A DNA stretch of 64,000 bases. Source: UBA1479 sp040218445 (lineage in GTDB: Bacteria; Pseudomonadota; Alphaproteobacteria; Rhodospirillales; Casp-alpha2). Under the pieces are notes generated by a model, which saw only the letters and a list, made by a program, of their open reading frames with translations, had not been told where the DNA came from and made no database searches. This document shows, in pieces, positions 8,241 through 16,144 of the stretch; position 1 is the first letter of the stretch, and each line of letters starts with the position of its first letter. A program made the position numbers and the translations under genes. The stretch lies in contig JAVJRK010000010.1 in NCBI GenBank assembly GCA_040218445.1, positions 124,001-188,000 on the forward strand, in the 5' to 3' direction.

Positions 8241-8902
8241 CCGGCTTCCGCGCGATCCTGATGCGTGATCTGCGCCTGACCTTGCGCCAGGGCATGGACA
8301 GCGCCCTGGTCGTGATGTTCTTCGTCATCGCCGTGGTGTTGTTTCCGCTGGGCGTCGGGCCCGAAGCCAATATCCTGGCCCGCATCGCACCGGGGGTGCT
8401 GTGGGTTGCGGCCCTTTTGTCCGTTCTGTTGTCGTTGGAACGGCTGTTTCACACGGATTTCGAGGACGGCTCGTTGGAGCTTCTGGCGCTCAGCCCGCCC
8501 GCCCTGGAAATCGTCGTTTTGGCCAAGGTTTTAGCCCATTGGCTGGTGACCGGCCTGCCGCTGATCATCGCAGCCCCCGTGCTGGCGGTGCTGTTGAACA
8601 TGCCGGCGGACGGTTTCGGGCTGTTGCTGCTGGCGCTCTTGCTGGGCACACCGACGCTCAGCCTGATCGGCGCCGTGGGGGCGGCCCTGATTTTGGGATC
8701 ACGGCGAGGCGGCGTGCTGCTGGCGCTGTTGGTCCTGCCCCTGTTCATTCCCGTGCTGATTTTCGGCGTGGGCGCGGTCGAGGCCGCGATCGGCGGCTTC
8801 CCGGCCAGGGCCCCCCTGCTGCTTCTGGGCGCGATCCTTGCCGGCGCCCTGGCGCTCTGCCCCTGGGGGGCGGCGGCCGGTCTCAGGCAAGCGCTGGAAT
8901 AA
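8237..8902 (+). CDS. ccmB: Heme exporter permease CcmB
   Basis: A 221-residue protein with six hydrophobic segments. It opens with FRAILMRDLRLTLRQGMDS and has the conserved stretch SLERLFHTDFEDGSLELL, both typical of CcmB. It is the membrane partner of CcmA in the CcmABCD complex acting on holo-CcmE. The start codon lies inside the ccmA stop (ATGA), indicating translational coupling, and it ends 28 nt before ccmC. Confidence 0.93.
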   Translation: MTGFRAILMRDLRLTLRQGMDSALVVMFFVIAVVLFPLGVGPEANILARIAPGVLWVAALLSVLLSLERLFHTDFEDGSLELLALSPPALEIVVLAKVLAHWLVTGLPLIIAAPVLAVLLNMPADGFGLLLLALLLGTPTLSLIGAVGAALILGSRRGGVLLALLVLPLFIPVLIFGVGAVEAAIGGFPARAPLLLLGAILAGALALCPWGAAAGLRQALE

Positions 8903-8930
8903 TCCGAATGAAGAGGCTAGGTTCCCGGCC

Positions 8931-9662
8931 ATGTTGAACTATTTCGCCAATCCGCGCCGTTTCATGAAACTGGCGACCGTCCTTACCCCCTGGATGGCCG
9001 GGGCGACGGTGGTGCTGGCATCGGCCGGGCTTTACCTGGGCCTGATCGCGTCGCCCGATGATTATCAGCAGGGTGCCACCGTGCGAATCATGTATGTGCA
9101 TGTCCCGGCGGCCTGGATGGCCATGTTCTGCTACACGTCGCTTGCGATTTCGGCCGCCGTCGGGCTGATCTGGAAGCACCCCGTGGCCGATGTGGCGGCA
9201 CGGGCGACGGCCCCCATCGGTGCCTGTTTCACCTTTCTGGCGCTGCTGACCGGATCGCTTTGGGGCAAACCCATGTGGGGCACCTGGTGGGTGTGGGATG
9301 CCCGCCTGACCTCGGTTCTGGTGCTGTTCTTTCTTTATCTCGGCTATATGGCGCTCAACAGCGCCTTCGACGATCCGCAGCGGGGATCCAAGGCTTCGGC
9401 CATCCTGGCCATGGTCGGCTTCGTCAACGTGCCGATCATCAAGTTTTCCGTCGACTGGTGGAACACACTGCATCAACCGGCATCGATCGTGCGCATGGAC
9501 GGGCCGACCATCCACCCCGACATGCTGTGGCCCCTGTTCCTGATGATCGGGGCGTTCACGACCTATTTCCTATGGGTGCTGTTGCTGCGCATGCGCCGCG
9601 AACTGACGGAAAGCCGTGTGCGCGCCCGCCGCCAAATCCAGGCAGAGGAAGCCGGAGCATGA
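8931..9662 (+). CDS. ccmC: Heme-handling protein CcmC
   Basis: A 243-residue polytopic protein carrying the tryptophan-rich WWD heme-binding motif (MWGTWWVWDARLTSVLVLFF, about residues 114-133) flanked by conserved histidines, for example VHVPAAWMA before it and WNTLHQPASI after it. It loads heme onto CcmE at the periplasmic face of the membrane. The ATG at 8931 (MLNYFANPRRF) matches the family N-terminus; the longer frame from 8838 runs into ccmB and is rejected. Confidence 0.93.
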   Translation: MLNYFANPRRFMKLATVLTPWMAGATVVLASAGLYLGLIASPDDYQQGATVRIMYVHVPAAWMAMFCYTSLAISAAVGLIWKHPVADVAARATAPIGACFTFLALLTGSLWGKPMWGTWWVWDARLTSVLVLFFLYLGYMALNSAFDDPQRGSKASAILAMVGFVNVPIIKFSVDWWNTLHQPASIVRMDGPTIHPDMLWPLFLMIGAFTTYFLWVLLLRMRRELTESRVRARRQIQAEEAGA

Positions 9663-9835
9663 AGGAACAGTGCCTCGCAAAACATATTCAAAAAAATGCA
9701 ACCTTGCCCGCTAGGTCAAGGTCGCTAAACTGAACGCAACCAAGAACGGTGCCGCCCGGCTTTCGTTTCCGACATTGCCTTTTCGCCGCGCGGCCACCAT
9801 AAAAATGCCGAAATCAGAGGGCCTTTTCCGGCGTC

Positions 9836-10045
9836 ATGGACACCATCAGCACATTCTTCGACATGGGCGGCTACGCGGGCTTTGTCTGGCCCAGCTACGC
9901 GGCGGTTCTGGGCGTGCTGGCGGTACTACTGTGGGTCAGCCTGCGCGGCCTCAAATCCGCCGAGGCCGAACTTGACCGGCTGGAAAGCGGCAGCCCGCGT
10001 AACGGTCAAAGAAACGCCTCGGATGACGGAGCCCACCAGCCGTGA
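9836..10045 (+). CDS. ccmD: Heme exporter small subunit CcmD
   Basis: A 69-residue protein with one transmembrane helix (YAGFVWPSYAAVLGVLAVLLWVSL) and a short charged cytoplasmic tail, the size and plan of CcmD. It stabilises the CcmABC complex with CcmE. A 173-nt gap from ccmC precedes it, unusual in this otherwise tightly packed operon; I see no convincing gene or terminator in that gap. Its last codons overlap the ccmE start. Confidence 0.85.
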   Translation: MDTISTFFDMGGYAGFVWPSYAAVLGVLAVLLWVSLRGLKSAEAELDRLESGSPRNGQRNASDDGAHQP

Positions 10046-10527
10046 AACGCAAGCATAAGCGCCTGACCTTCGCGGCCGTCGGCCTGTGCCTTTTGGGCGT
10101 GGCGGCGGCATTGGTGCTGACCGCGTTCGAAGAATCCATCGTGTTTTTCCATTCCCCCACCGACGTGGCCGAAGGCAAGGTCCAGTCCGACCGGCGCATT
10201 CGTTTGGGCGGCCTGGTCGAACAAGGCAGCGTTCAAAAACAGCCTGACGCCGTCACGGCCTTTCGCATCACCGACGGCGCCAATGTGATCGCCGTGACCT
10301 ATAAGGGCATCCTTCCCGACCTGTTCCGCGAGGGCCAGGGCGTGGTCACCGAAGGACGCCTGCAAGGTGCGAACTTCGTGGCCGATGAGGTGCTTGCCAA
10401 GCACGACGAGAATTACATGCCGCCCGAGGTCGCGGACGCGCTCAAGAAATCCGGGCAGTGGAAGGGCGAGATGGGAAAAGGCGGCACGGGAAAAGATGAA
10501 CCAGGCAAAACTGGAGCCAAGTATTGA
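10042..10527 (+). CDS. ccmE: Heme chaperone CcmE
   Basis: A 161-residue membrane-anchored periplasmic protein: a basic N-terminus (KRKHKR), one transmembrane helix (FAAVGLCLLGVAAALVLTAF), then a beta-barrel OB-fold domain. The covalent heme-binding histidine is in VLAKHDENYMPP (His about 121, Tyr about 125). It receives heme from CcmC and passes it to CcmF. The GTG start at 10042 overlaps ccmD by 4 nt. The C-terminal tail is Gly/Lys-rich and probably disordered. Confidence 0.95.
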   Translation: MKRKHKRLTFAAVGLCLLGVAAALVLTAFEESIVFFHSPTDVAEGKVQSDRRIRLGGLVEQGSVQKQPDAVTAFRITDGANVIAVTYKGILPDLFREGQGVVTEGRLQGANFVADEVLAKHDENYMPPEVADALKKSGQWKGEMGKGGTGKDEPGKTGAKY

Positions 10528-12524
10528 CCGCAGAATTGGGCCATTTCGCGCTGATCCTGGCGCTGTTCGTCGCCATCGCACAGGCCACGCTGCCATTGGT
10601 CGGCGCGCACCGGGGCCATGCCGGATGGATGGCCATGGCCCGCCCGGCCGCACTGATGCAATTCCTTCTGGTCGCGGTCGCCTTCGGCTGCCTGACCCAT
10701 CTTTACATCACGTCGGATTTTTCCGTCCTCAACGTGGCCTCGAACTCCCACACCGACAAACCGCTGATCTATAAAATCTCGGGCGTATGGGGCAACCACG
10801 AAGGCTCCATGCTGCTGTGGGTCTTGATCCTGGCCCTGTTCGGCTCGGCCGTGGCGGCCTTCGGCGCCAACCTGCCGCCCAGCTTGCGCGCCCGCGTGCT
10901 GGCGATCCAATCGCTGATCGCCGTCGGCTTCTATCTGTTCATCCTGCTGACCTCGAACCCGTTCGAACGCCTGATCCCCGCCCCCGTCAACGGTAACGAC
11001 CTCAACCCGCTTTTGCAGGACCCGGGCCTGGCCTTCCATCCGCCCATGCTCTACCTGGGCTATGTCGGCTTCTCCATGGCCTTTTCCTTCGCCATCGCGG
11101 CCCTGATCGAAGGCCGGGTCGATGCCGCCTGGGCGCGCTGGGTGCGGCCCTGGACGCTCGCTGCCTGGTGTTTCCTGACCGCCGGGATCGGCCTGGGCAG
11201 CTGGTGGGCCTATTACGAATTGGGCTGGGGCGGCTGGTGGTACTGGGATCCGGTCGAAAACGCATCCTTCATGCCCTGGCTGGCGGGCACGGCGCTGCTT
11301 CATTCCGCGACGGTGGTGGAAAAGCGCGACACCCTGAAGGGTTGGACCATTCTGCTGGCCATCATCACCTTTTCCATGAGCCTTTTGGGCACCTTCCTGG
11401 TGCGTTCGGGCGTGCTGACATCGGTCCATGCCTTTGCCACGGACCCGACGCGGGGCGTGTTCATTCTGGTTCTGCTGATCATCGTGATCGGCGGCTCGCT
11501 CGCCCTTTATGCCTGGCGCGGCCCGCAGCTGGTTTCGACCGGCCTGTTTCAGCCGATCTCGCGCGAAGGCGGCCTGCTGTTCAACAATCTGGTCATGGCC
11601 ACGGCCACGGCGGTGGTGCTTCTGGGCACACTTTATCCCCTGCTGCTGGATGCCATCGACGGCGGTAAGGTTTCGGTCGGCCCGCCGTTCTTCAATGCTG
11701 TGTTCATTCCCATCATGCTGCCCATGATCGCCGTCATGGCCGTGGGCCCGCTTTTGAACTGGAAACGCGGCGATTGGCGCGCCGCCGTGGCCCGTTTGTG
11801 GCCCGCCATGGTGGCGGCCCTGCTGGCCGCCATCGCTGCCTGGGCCCTGGTTACGGACGGCCCGCTGTTGGGCATCATCGGCATGGCGTTGGCGGCGTGG
11901 CTCGGCATCGGCACATTGGTCGAACTGTCCGAACGCATCCGCCTGGGGCGCGAGCCGCTGGCACGCTCGGTTTCGCGCCTGACGCGCCAACCGCGCGCCG
12001 CCTGGGGCATGACCCTGGGCCACCTGGGCCTGGCCGTGACCATCGCCGGGATGACCGGGGCCGGTGCCTGGGTCAAGGAGAGCATCCAGGTCATGGCCCC
12101 GGGCGACACGGTGACGCTTGCCGGATACGAATTCCGGTTTGACGGCGCCTCAACCGGTCAAGGTCCCAACTACGCAACGACCACGGGCAAATTCACGGTC
12201 TCGAAAGATGGCGGGCGGGCGATTGTCCTGACGCCTGAAAAACGGGTCTATAACGTCTCCGGCACGCCGACGACCGAGGCAGGGATCGAAACCATGATGA
12301 GCGGCGACATCTATGCCGTGATCGGCGACCAGGGCACCGCGCCCAACGGCAAGCCCGGTTTCGTCACGCGGCTGTACTTCAACCCGCTGGTCGGCTGGAT
12401 GTGGGGCGGGCTGTTGATCATGATCGCGGGCGGTGCGCTCAGCCTGACCGACCGCCGCCACCGGGTGGGGGCACCGGCATCTTCCCGGCGGGGTACGGCG
12501 GCACAAGCCGCCGGTGCGGACTAA
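10524..12524 (+). CDS. ccmF: Heme lyase subunit CcmF
   Basis: A 666-residue polytopic protein with the CcmF WWD motif (GGWWYWDPVENASFMPWL, about residues 234-251) and conserved histidines such as the one in the ISGVWGNHEGSMLLWV region. It ligates heme from CcmE to the CxxCH thiols of apocytochrome c. Translation starts at a TTG (10524) that overlaps the ccmE TGA, an uncommon start that makes sense through coupling. The C-terminal third contains the periplasmic domain typical of CcmF (VMAPGDTVTLAGYEFRF). Confidence 0.94.
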   Translation: MTAELGHFALILALFVAIAQATLPLVGAHRGHAGWMAMARPAALMQFLLVAVAFGCLTHLYITSDFSVLNVASNSHTDKPLIYKISGVWGNHEGSMLLWVLILALFGSAVAAFGANLPPSLRARVLAIQSLIAVGFYLFILLTSNPFERLIPAPVNGNDLNPLLQDPGLAFHPPMLYLGYVGFSMAFSFAIAALIEGRVDAAWARWVRPWTLAAWCFLTAGIGLGSWWAYYELGWGGWWYWDPVENASFMPWLAGTALLHSATVVEKRDTLKGWTILLAIITFSMSLLGTFLVRSGVLTSVHAFATDPTRGVFILVLLIIVIGGSLALYAWRGPQLVSTGLFQPISREGGLLFNNLVMATATAVVLLGTLYPLLLDAIDGGKVSVGPPFFNAVFIPIMLPMIAVMAVGPLLNWKRGDWRAAVARLWPAMVAALLAAIAAWALVTDGPLLGIIGMALAAWLGIGTLVELSERIRLGREPLARSVSRLTRQPRAAWGMTLGHLGLAVTIAGMTGAGAWVKESIQVMAPGDTVTLAGYEFRFDGASTGQGPNYATTTGKFTVSKDGGRAIVLTPEKRVYNVSGTPTTEAGIETMMSGDIYAVIGDQGTAPNGKPGFVTRLYFNPLVGWMWGGLLIMIAGGALSLTDRRHRVGAPASSRRGTAAQAAGAD

Positions 12525-12538
12525 GGACGAAACCGACC

Positions 12539-13087
12539 ATGCGTGGACGCTTGATCTTTCTGTTGCCGCTCGGCCTGTTTTTGGTGCTCGCCATCTATTT
12601 CGCGGTCGGCCTGACCAAAGACCCGAAGATCATTCCCTCGGCCCTGATCGACAAACCGGCGCCTGAATTCACCCTGCCGCCGATCACGGGCGGCACGGGC
12701 CCCGGGTTTTCCACGGCCGATTTGAAGAAAGGCCAGGTCAGCGTGGTCAACGTATTTGCCAGCTGGTGCGTGCCCTGCCGGGCGGAACATCCGGAAATCA
12801 ACAAGCTGGCCAAGATGGGCATCGTTCCCGTTTACGGCCTGAACTACAAAGACCAGCCCCAGGATGCCCTTAACTGGCTGCAAAAACTGGGCAACAGCTA
12901 CACCGCCATCGGTGCGGATGAAAGCGGGCGTGTCGGTATCGATTGGGGTGTCTATGGCGTGCCGGAAACCTTCATCATCGACGGAACGGGACGCATCCGC
13001 TTCAAACATGTGGGACCCATCATCGGCGACAAACTGGAAACGGTCATCCTGCCGATGATCCGCCAGATTCAGGCTGACAGCCAATGA
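12539..13087 (+). CDS. ccmG: Thiol:disulfide interchange protein CcmG/DsbE
   Basis: A 182-residue thioredoxin-like protein with an N-terminal membrane anchor (LIFLLPLGLFLVLAIYFAVGL) and the active site WCVPC at about residues 76-80. Other family features are PAPEFTLPPI, the cis-Pro region VYGVPETFIID, and GRIRFKHVGPI. It keeps apocytochrome cysteines reduced for heme attachment, together with CcmH. The ATG at 12539 follows an AAGGACG ribosome binding site; the longer frame from 12401 overlaps ccmF. Confidence 0.93.
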   Translation: MRGRLIFLLPLGLFLVLAIYFAVGLTKDPKIIPSALIDKPAPEFTLPPITGGTGPGFSTADLKKGQVSVVNVFASWCVPCRAEHPEINKLAKMGIVPVYGLNYKDQPQDALNWLQKLGNSYTAIGADESGRVGIDWGVYGVPETFIIDGTGRIRFKHVGPIIGDKLETVILPMIRQIQADSQ

Positions 13088-13569
13088 TACGCGCGTTGAT
13101 TTTCACCGCCCTGCTGGCTGCCGCCCTGCCGCTTGCCCCGGCCCCGGCGTTTGCCGTCAATCCCGATGAAATGCTGGCCGACCCGACCCTGGAAGCACGG
13201 GCGCGCGTGATCTCCAAGGATCTGCGCTGCCTGGTCTGCCAGAACCAATCGATCGACGATTCCGATGCGGGACTGGCCAAGGATCTGCGCGTACTGGTGC
13301 GCGAACGCCTGAAGGAAGGCGACAGCAACACAGAGGTCATCGATTACGTGGTCGCGCGCTATGGCGATTTCGTGTTGCTGAAACCGCCGTTCAAGGCCTC
13401 GACCCTCGTGCTTTGGGTCGGGCCGGCCGGGGTCACCCTGTTCGGCATCGCCGCCTTGTTCCTATTCTTCCGCCGCCGCCGCAGCCTGCCGCAACCGGCC
13501 GCCGCCCAACCCCTTAGCACGGACGAACAGGCGCGCCTGAAGAAAATCATGGACGAGGAGCCGTCATGA
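13084..13569 (+). CDS. ccmH: Cytochrome c maturation protein CcmH (redox subunit)
   Basis: A 161-residue protein with a signal peptide (LIFTALLAAALPLAPAPAFA), the conserved LRCLVCQNQSIDDSDAGLA motif whose two cysteines (about 49 and 52) react with the apocytochrome, a C-terminal transmembrane helix (TLVLWVGPAGVTLFGIAALFLFF) and a basic tail. It overlaps ccmG by ATGA and ccmI by ATGA, and corresponds to the N-terminal half of the fused E. coli CcmH. Confidence 0.94.
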   Translation: MIRALIFTALLAAALPLAPAPAFAVNPDEMLADPTLEARARVISKDLRCLVCQNQSIDDSDAGLAKDLRVLVRERLKEGDSNTEVIDYVVARYGDFVLLKPPFKASTLVLWVGPAGVTLFGIAALFLFFRRRRSLPQPAAAQPLSTDEQARLKKIMDEEPS

Positions 13570-14855
13570 CCGGCCTGATCGTCGCCATGGCCGTGCTGGC
13601 CGCAATTGTGGGATTGGTCCTGGCGCGTCCGCTGCTGCGCCGAAATATTCCGCCCGCCGCCCGCGCCGAATACGACCTGACCGTGTTCCGCGACCAGTTG
13701 AAGGAAATCGAACGCGACGCCGAGGGCGGCCTGCTGGACGACGATGCCGCCGAAGCCGCCCGCGTCGAGGTCCAACGCCGCATGCTGGCCGCCGATGAAG
13801 TACTGCGCCGGACCGTAACCGCCGAGGATAAACCGGGCACCGCCCGCGTCGGATTCAGCGGCGTTCTGATCGCCGCCGGTGTGCCATTCGCCGCCGCCGC
13901 CATGTATGTGGTTCTAGGATCGCCCGATCAGCCCAATCAGCCCTTTGCCGCCCGCGACATCCCCGCCGAACAGCCTGTCCAACAAGCCGCCCGGCAATCA
14001 CCCGCGCAAACCCCGGAACAATCCGCCCAGCAGCAAGCCCAGGTCGCGGACATGAACGCCATGATCGAGCGGCTTGCGGAAAGCCTGCGGGCCAATCCCG
14101 ATAATGTCGAAGGCTGGCTGCTTCTGGGTCAGAGCCTCATTTCCGTGGAGCGGTTCGAGGACGCCAAGAACGCCTATGCCCGGGCCCGCAAGATCGCCCA
14201 AGGCCGCCCGGACGTGGACATCGCCTATGCGGAAGCCCTGATCCTGATGAGCGGCATGAAGATCACGGAGGAAGCCGCCGCCGTGTTCCAGGGCGTGCGT
14301 GAAAGATCCCCGTTCGAACCCAAATCACGCTATTACCTGGCGCTCAAGAAAGCCCAGGCCGATGATGTCGCCGGCGCCTTGCAGGGCTGGGCCGACCTGG
14401 TCGCCATATCAGACGAAGGTGCGCCCTGGGTGCCCCTGGTCCGACAGCAGATCGCCCGCGCCGCCGAAGAACTGAAGATCGACCCGACGACCCTGACCAT
14501 GTCGGACGACGCCCGCGAACTGATCGCGTCCCAACCGCCGGTTCTGCGCCCCAACACCCCGATCATGCCGCCCGAAGGCGCCGACCCCCATGCCGGCCAT
14601 CCCCATGCAGAGGCCGAAGCCGCACCCGACGGCCAGCCGGGGCCGACCCGTGAACAGATGGAAGCCGCCCAGGACATGAGCGCCGAAGACCGGGCGGCGA
14701 TGATCCGCGGCATGGTTCAACGCTTGGCTGACCGCATGCGGGAAAACCCGGATGATCTGGCCGGCTGGCAGCGTTTGGAAAAGGCCTACCGCGTGCTGGG
14801 CGAGACGGCCAAGGCCGACGAAGCCGCCGCCCATATCAAGCGACTGTCGCCTTAA
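13566..14855 (+). CDS. ccmI: Cytochrome c biogenesis protein CcmI (TPR apocytochrome chaperone)
   Basis: A 429-residue protein. The N-terminus has a transmembrane helix (TGLIVAMAVLAAIVGLVLA), then the charged cytoplasmic loop common to CcmI (YDLTVFRDQLKEIERDAEGG), a second helix (VLIAAGVPFAAAAMYVVLG), and a periplasmic TPR region beginning about residue 165 with RLAESLRANPDNVEGWLLLG. A second repeat-like block lies near the C-terminus (RLADRMRENPDDLAGWQRL). It presents apocytochrome c to the CcmF-CcmH lyase. A linker with Pro/His/Ala residues separates the two TPR blocks. Last gene of the ccm operon. Confidence 0.88.
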   Translation: MTGLIVAMAVLAAIVGLVLARPLLRRNIPPAARAEYDLTVFRDQLKEIERDAEGGLLDDDAAEAARVEVQRRMLAADEVLRRTVTAEDKPGTARVGFSGVLIAAGVPFAAAAMYVVLGSPDQPNQPFAARDIPAEQPVQQAARQSPAQTPEQSAQQQAQVADMNAMIERLAESLRANPDNVEGWLLLGQSLISVERFEDAKNAYARARKIAQGRPDVDIAYAEALILMSGMKITEEAAAVFQGVRERSPFEPKSRYYLALKKAQADDVAGALQGWADLVAISDEGAPWVPLVRQQIARAAEELKIDPTTLTMSDDARELIASQPPVLRPNTPIMPPEGADPHAGHPHAEAEAAPDGQPGPTREQMEAAQDMSAEDRAAMIRGMVQRLADRMRENPDDLAGWQRLEKAYRVLGETAKADEAAAHIKRLSP

Positions 14856-14950
14856 CCCGATTGTACTGCCCTCTTGGCGGCGCCAGCACTTCCGCCTATA
14901 ACCCCCGGCAATCCGATCACAAGAAACGTTCCAAGGGGACAGACCTCGCC

Positions 14951-16144
14951 ATGCGCCAATTCAAAACCATCGACGACCTAGACGTCCGGGGCAAAACCGT
15001 CCTGGTCCGCTGCGATTTGAACGTCCCCATGAAGGACGGTCAGGTATCGGACGCCACGCGCCTGGAACGGTCGGCCCTGACCCTGACCGATCTGGCCGAT
15101 GCCGGCGCCCGGGTCTGTGTGCTGTCCCATTTCGGCCGGCCCAAGGGCCAGCGGGTCGCCGAGATGAGCCTGAAGCCCGTGGCCGACGCCTTGGCGGATG
15201 TGCTGAAACGCCCGGTCGCCTTCGCCCCCGATTGCATCGGGCCGGATGCGGATGCCGTGGTCCGCTCCCTCGAAGACGGCGCGATCTGCGTGCTGGAAAA
15301 CCTGCGCTTTCACGCCGAGGAAGAAAAGAACGACGCCGGTTTCGCGGCCAAACTTGCGGCCCTGGGTGATTTTTACGTCAACGACGCCTTTTCCGTATCG
15401 CACCGGGCCCATGCCTCGACCGAAGCCATCGCCCGCGCCCTGCCCGCCGCCGCCGGCCGCCTGATGCAGGCGGAACTGGACGCCCTGAGCCAGGCATTGG
15501 AAGCCCCCGAACATCCCGTCGCCGCCGTTGTCGGCGGCGCCAAGGTTTCGACCAAGATGGAGGTTCTGGGCAATCTGGTGGACAAGGTCGATCTGCTGAT
15601 CATCGGCGGCGGCATGGCCAATACCTTCCTGCATGCCCAGGGCATCGACGTCGGAAAATCGCTGTGCGAACACGACATGGCCGATGCGGCCAAGGAAATC
15701 CTGGCCCGCGCCGAAAAAGCCGGCTGCGAAATCGCCCTGCCCGTGGATGCCGTGATCGCCCGTGAATTCAAGGAAGGGGCCCCGTCGGACGTGGTCGACG
15801 TGCGCGCGGTGCCCGATGACGCCATGATGCTGGATGTTGGTCCCGTGACCGTGAAGCACCTGACGGACCGCCTTGCCGATTGCCGCACCCTGGTTTGGAA
15901 CGGCCCCCTGGGTGCGTTCGAAATCACCCCCTTCGACGACGGCACCAATGCCCTGGCCCGCGCGGCGGCGGCATTGACCCAAAAAGGCACGCTGACTTCG
16001 GTCGCAGGCGGGGGCGACACGGTCGCGGCCCTGATCAACGCCGGGGTGAACACGGAATTTTCCTATGTGTCCGCCGCGGGCGGTGCGTTCCTGGAATGGC
16101 TGGAAGGCAAGGACCTACCCGGCGTCGCGGTCCTGCGCGGCTGA
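14951..16144 (+). CDS. pgk: Phosphoglycerate kinase
   Basis: A 397-residue protein with the PGK signature near the N-terminus (VRCDLNVPMKDGQVSDATRL), the substrate-binding SHFGRPKG, the hinge and nucleotide regions GGAKVSTKMEVL, and the C-terminal GGGDTVAA loop. It transfers phosphate from 1,3-bisphosphoglycerate to ADP in glycolysis, or the reverse in gluconeogenesis. The ATG at 14951 gives the normal length; the extension to 14861 is rejected. Its last 30 nt overlap, tail to tail, the end of the minus-strand HAMP protein gene. Confidence 0.97.
   Translation: MRQFKTIDDLDVRGKTVLVRCDLNVPMKDGQVSDATRLERSALTLTDLADAGARVCVLSHFGRPKGQRVAEMSLKPVADALADVLKRPVAFAPDCIGPDADAVVRSLEDGAICVLENLRFHAEEEKNDAGFAAKLAALGDFYVNDAFSVSHRAHASTEAIARALPAAAGRLMQAELDALSQALEAPEHPVAAVVGGAKVSTKMEVLGNLVDKVDLLIIGGGMANTFLHAQGIDVGKSLCEHDMADAAKEILARAEKAGCEIALPVDAVIAREFKEGAPSDVVDVRAVPDDAMMLDVGPVTVKHLTDRLADCRTLVWNGPLGAFEITPFDDGTNALARAAAALTQKGTLTSVAGGGDTVAALINAGVNTEFSYVSAAGGAFLEWLEGKDLPGVAVLRG

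Noticed and set aside
10413..12023. Long minus-strand ORF (536 codons) over ccmF
   Set aside because: It is antisense to a clearly conserved gene; Gly/Gln/His/Arg-rich composition is the mirror of GC-rich codon bias.
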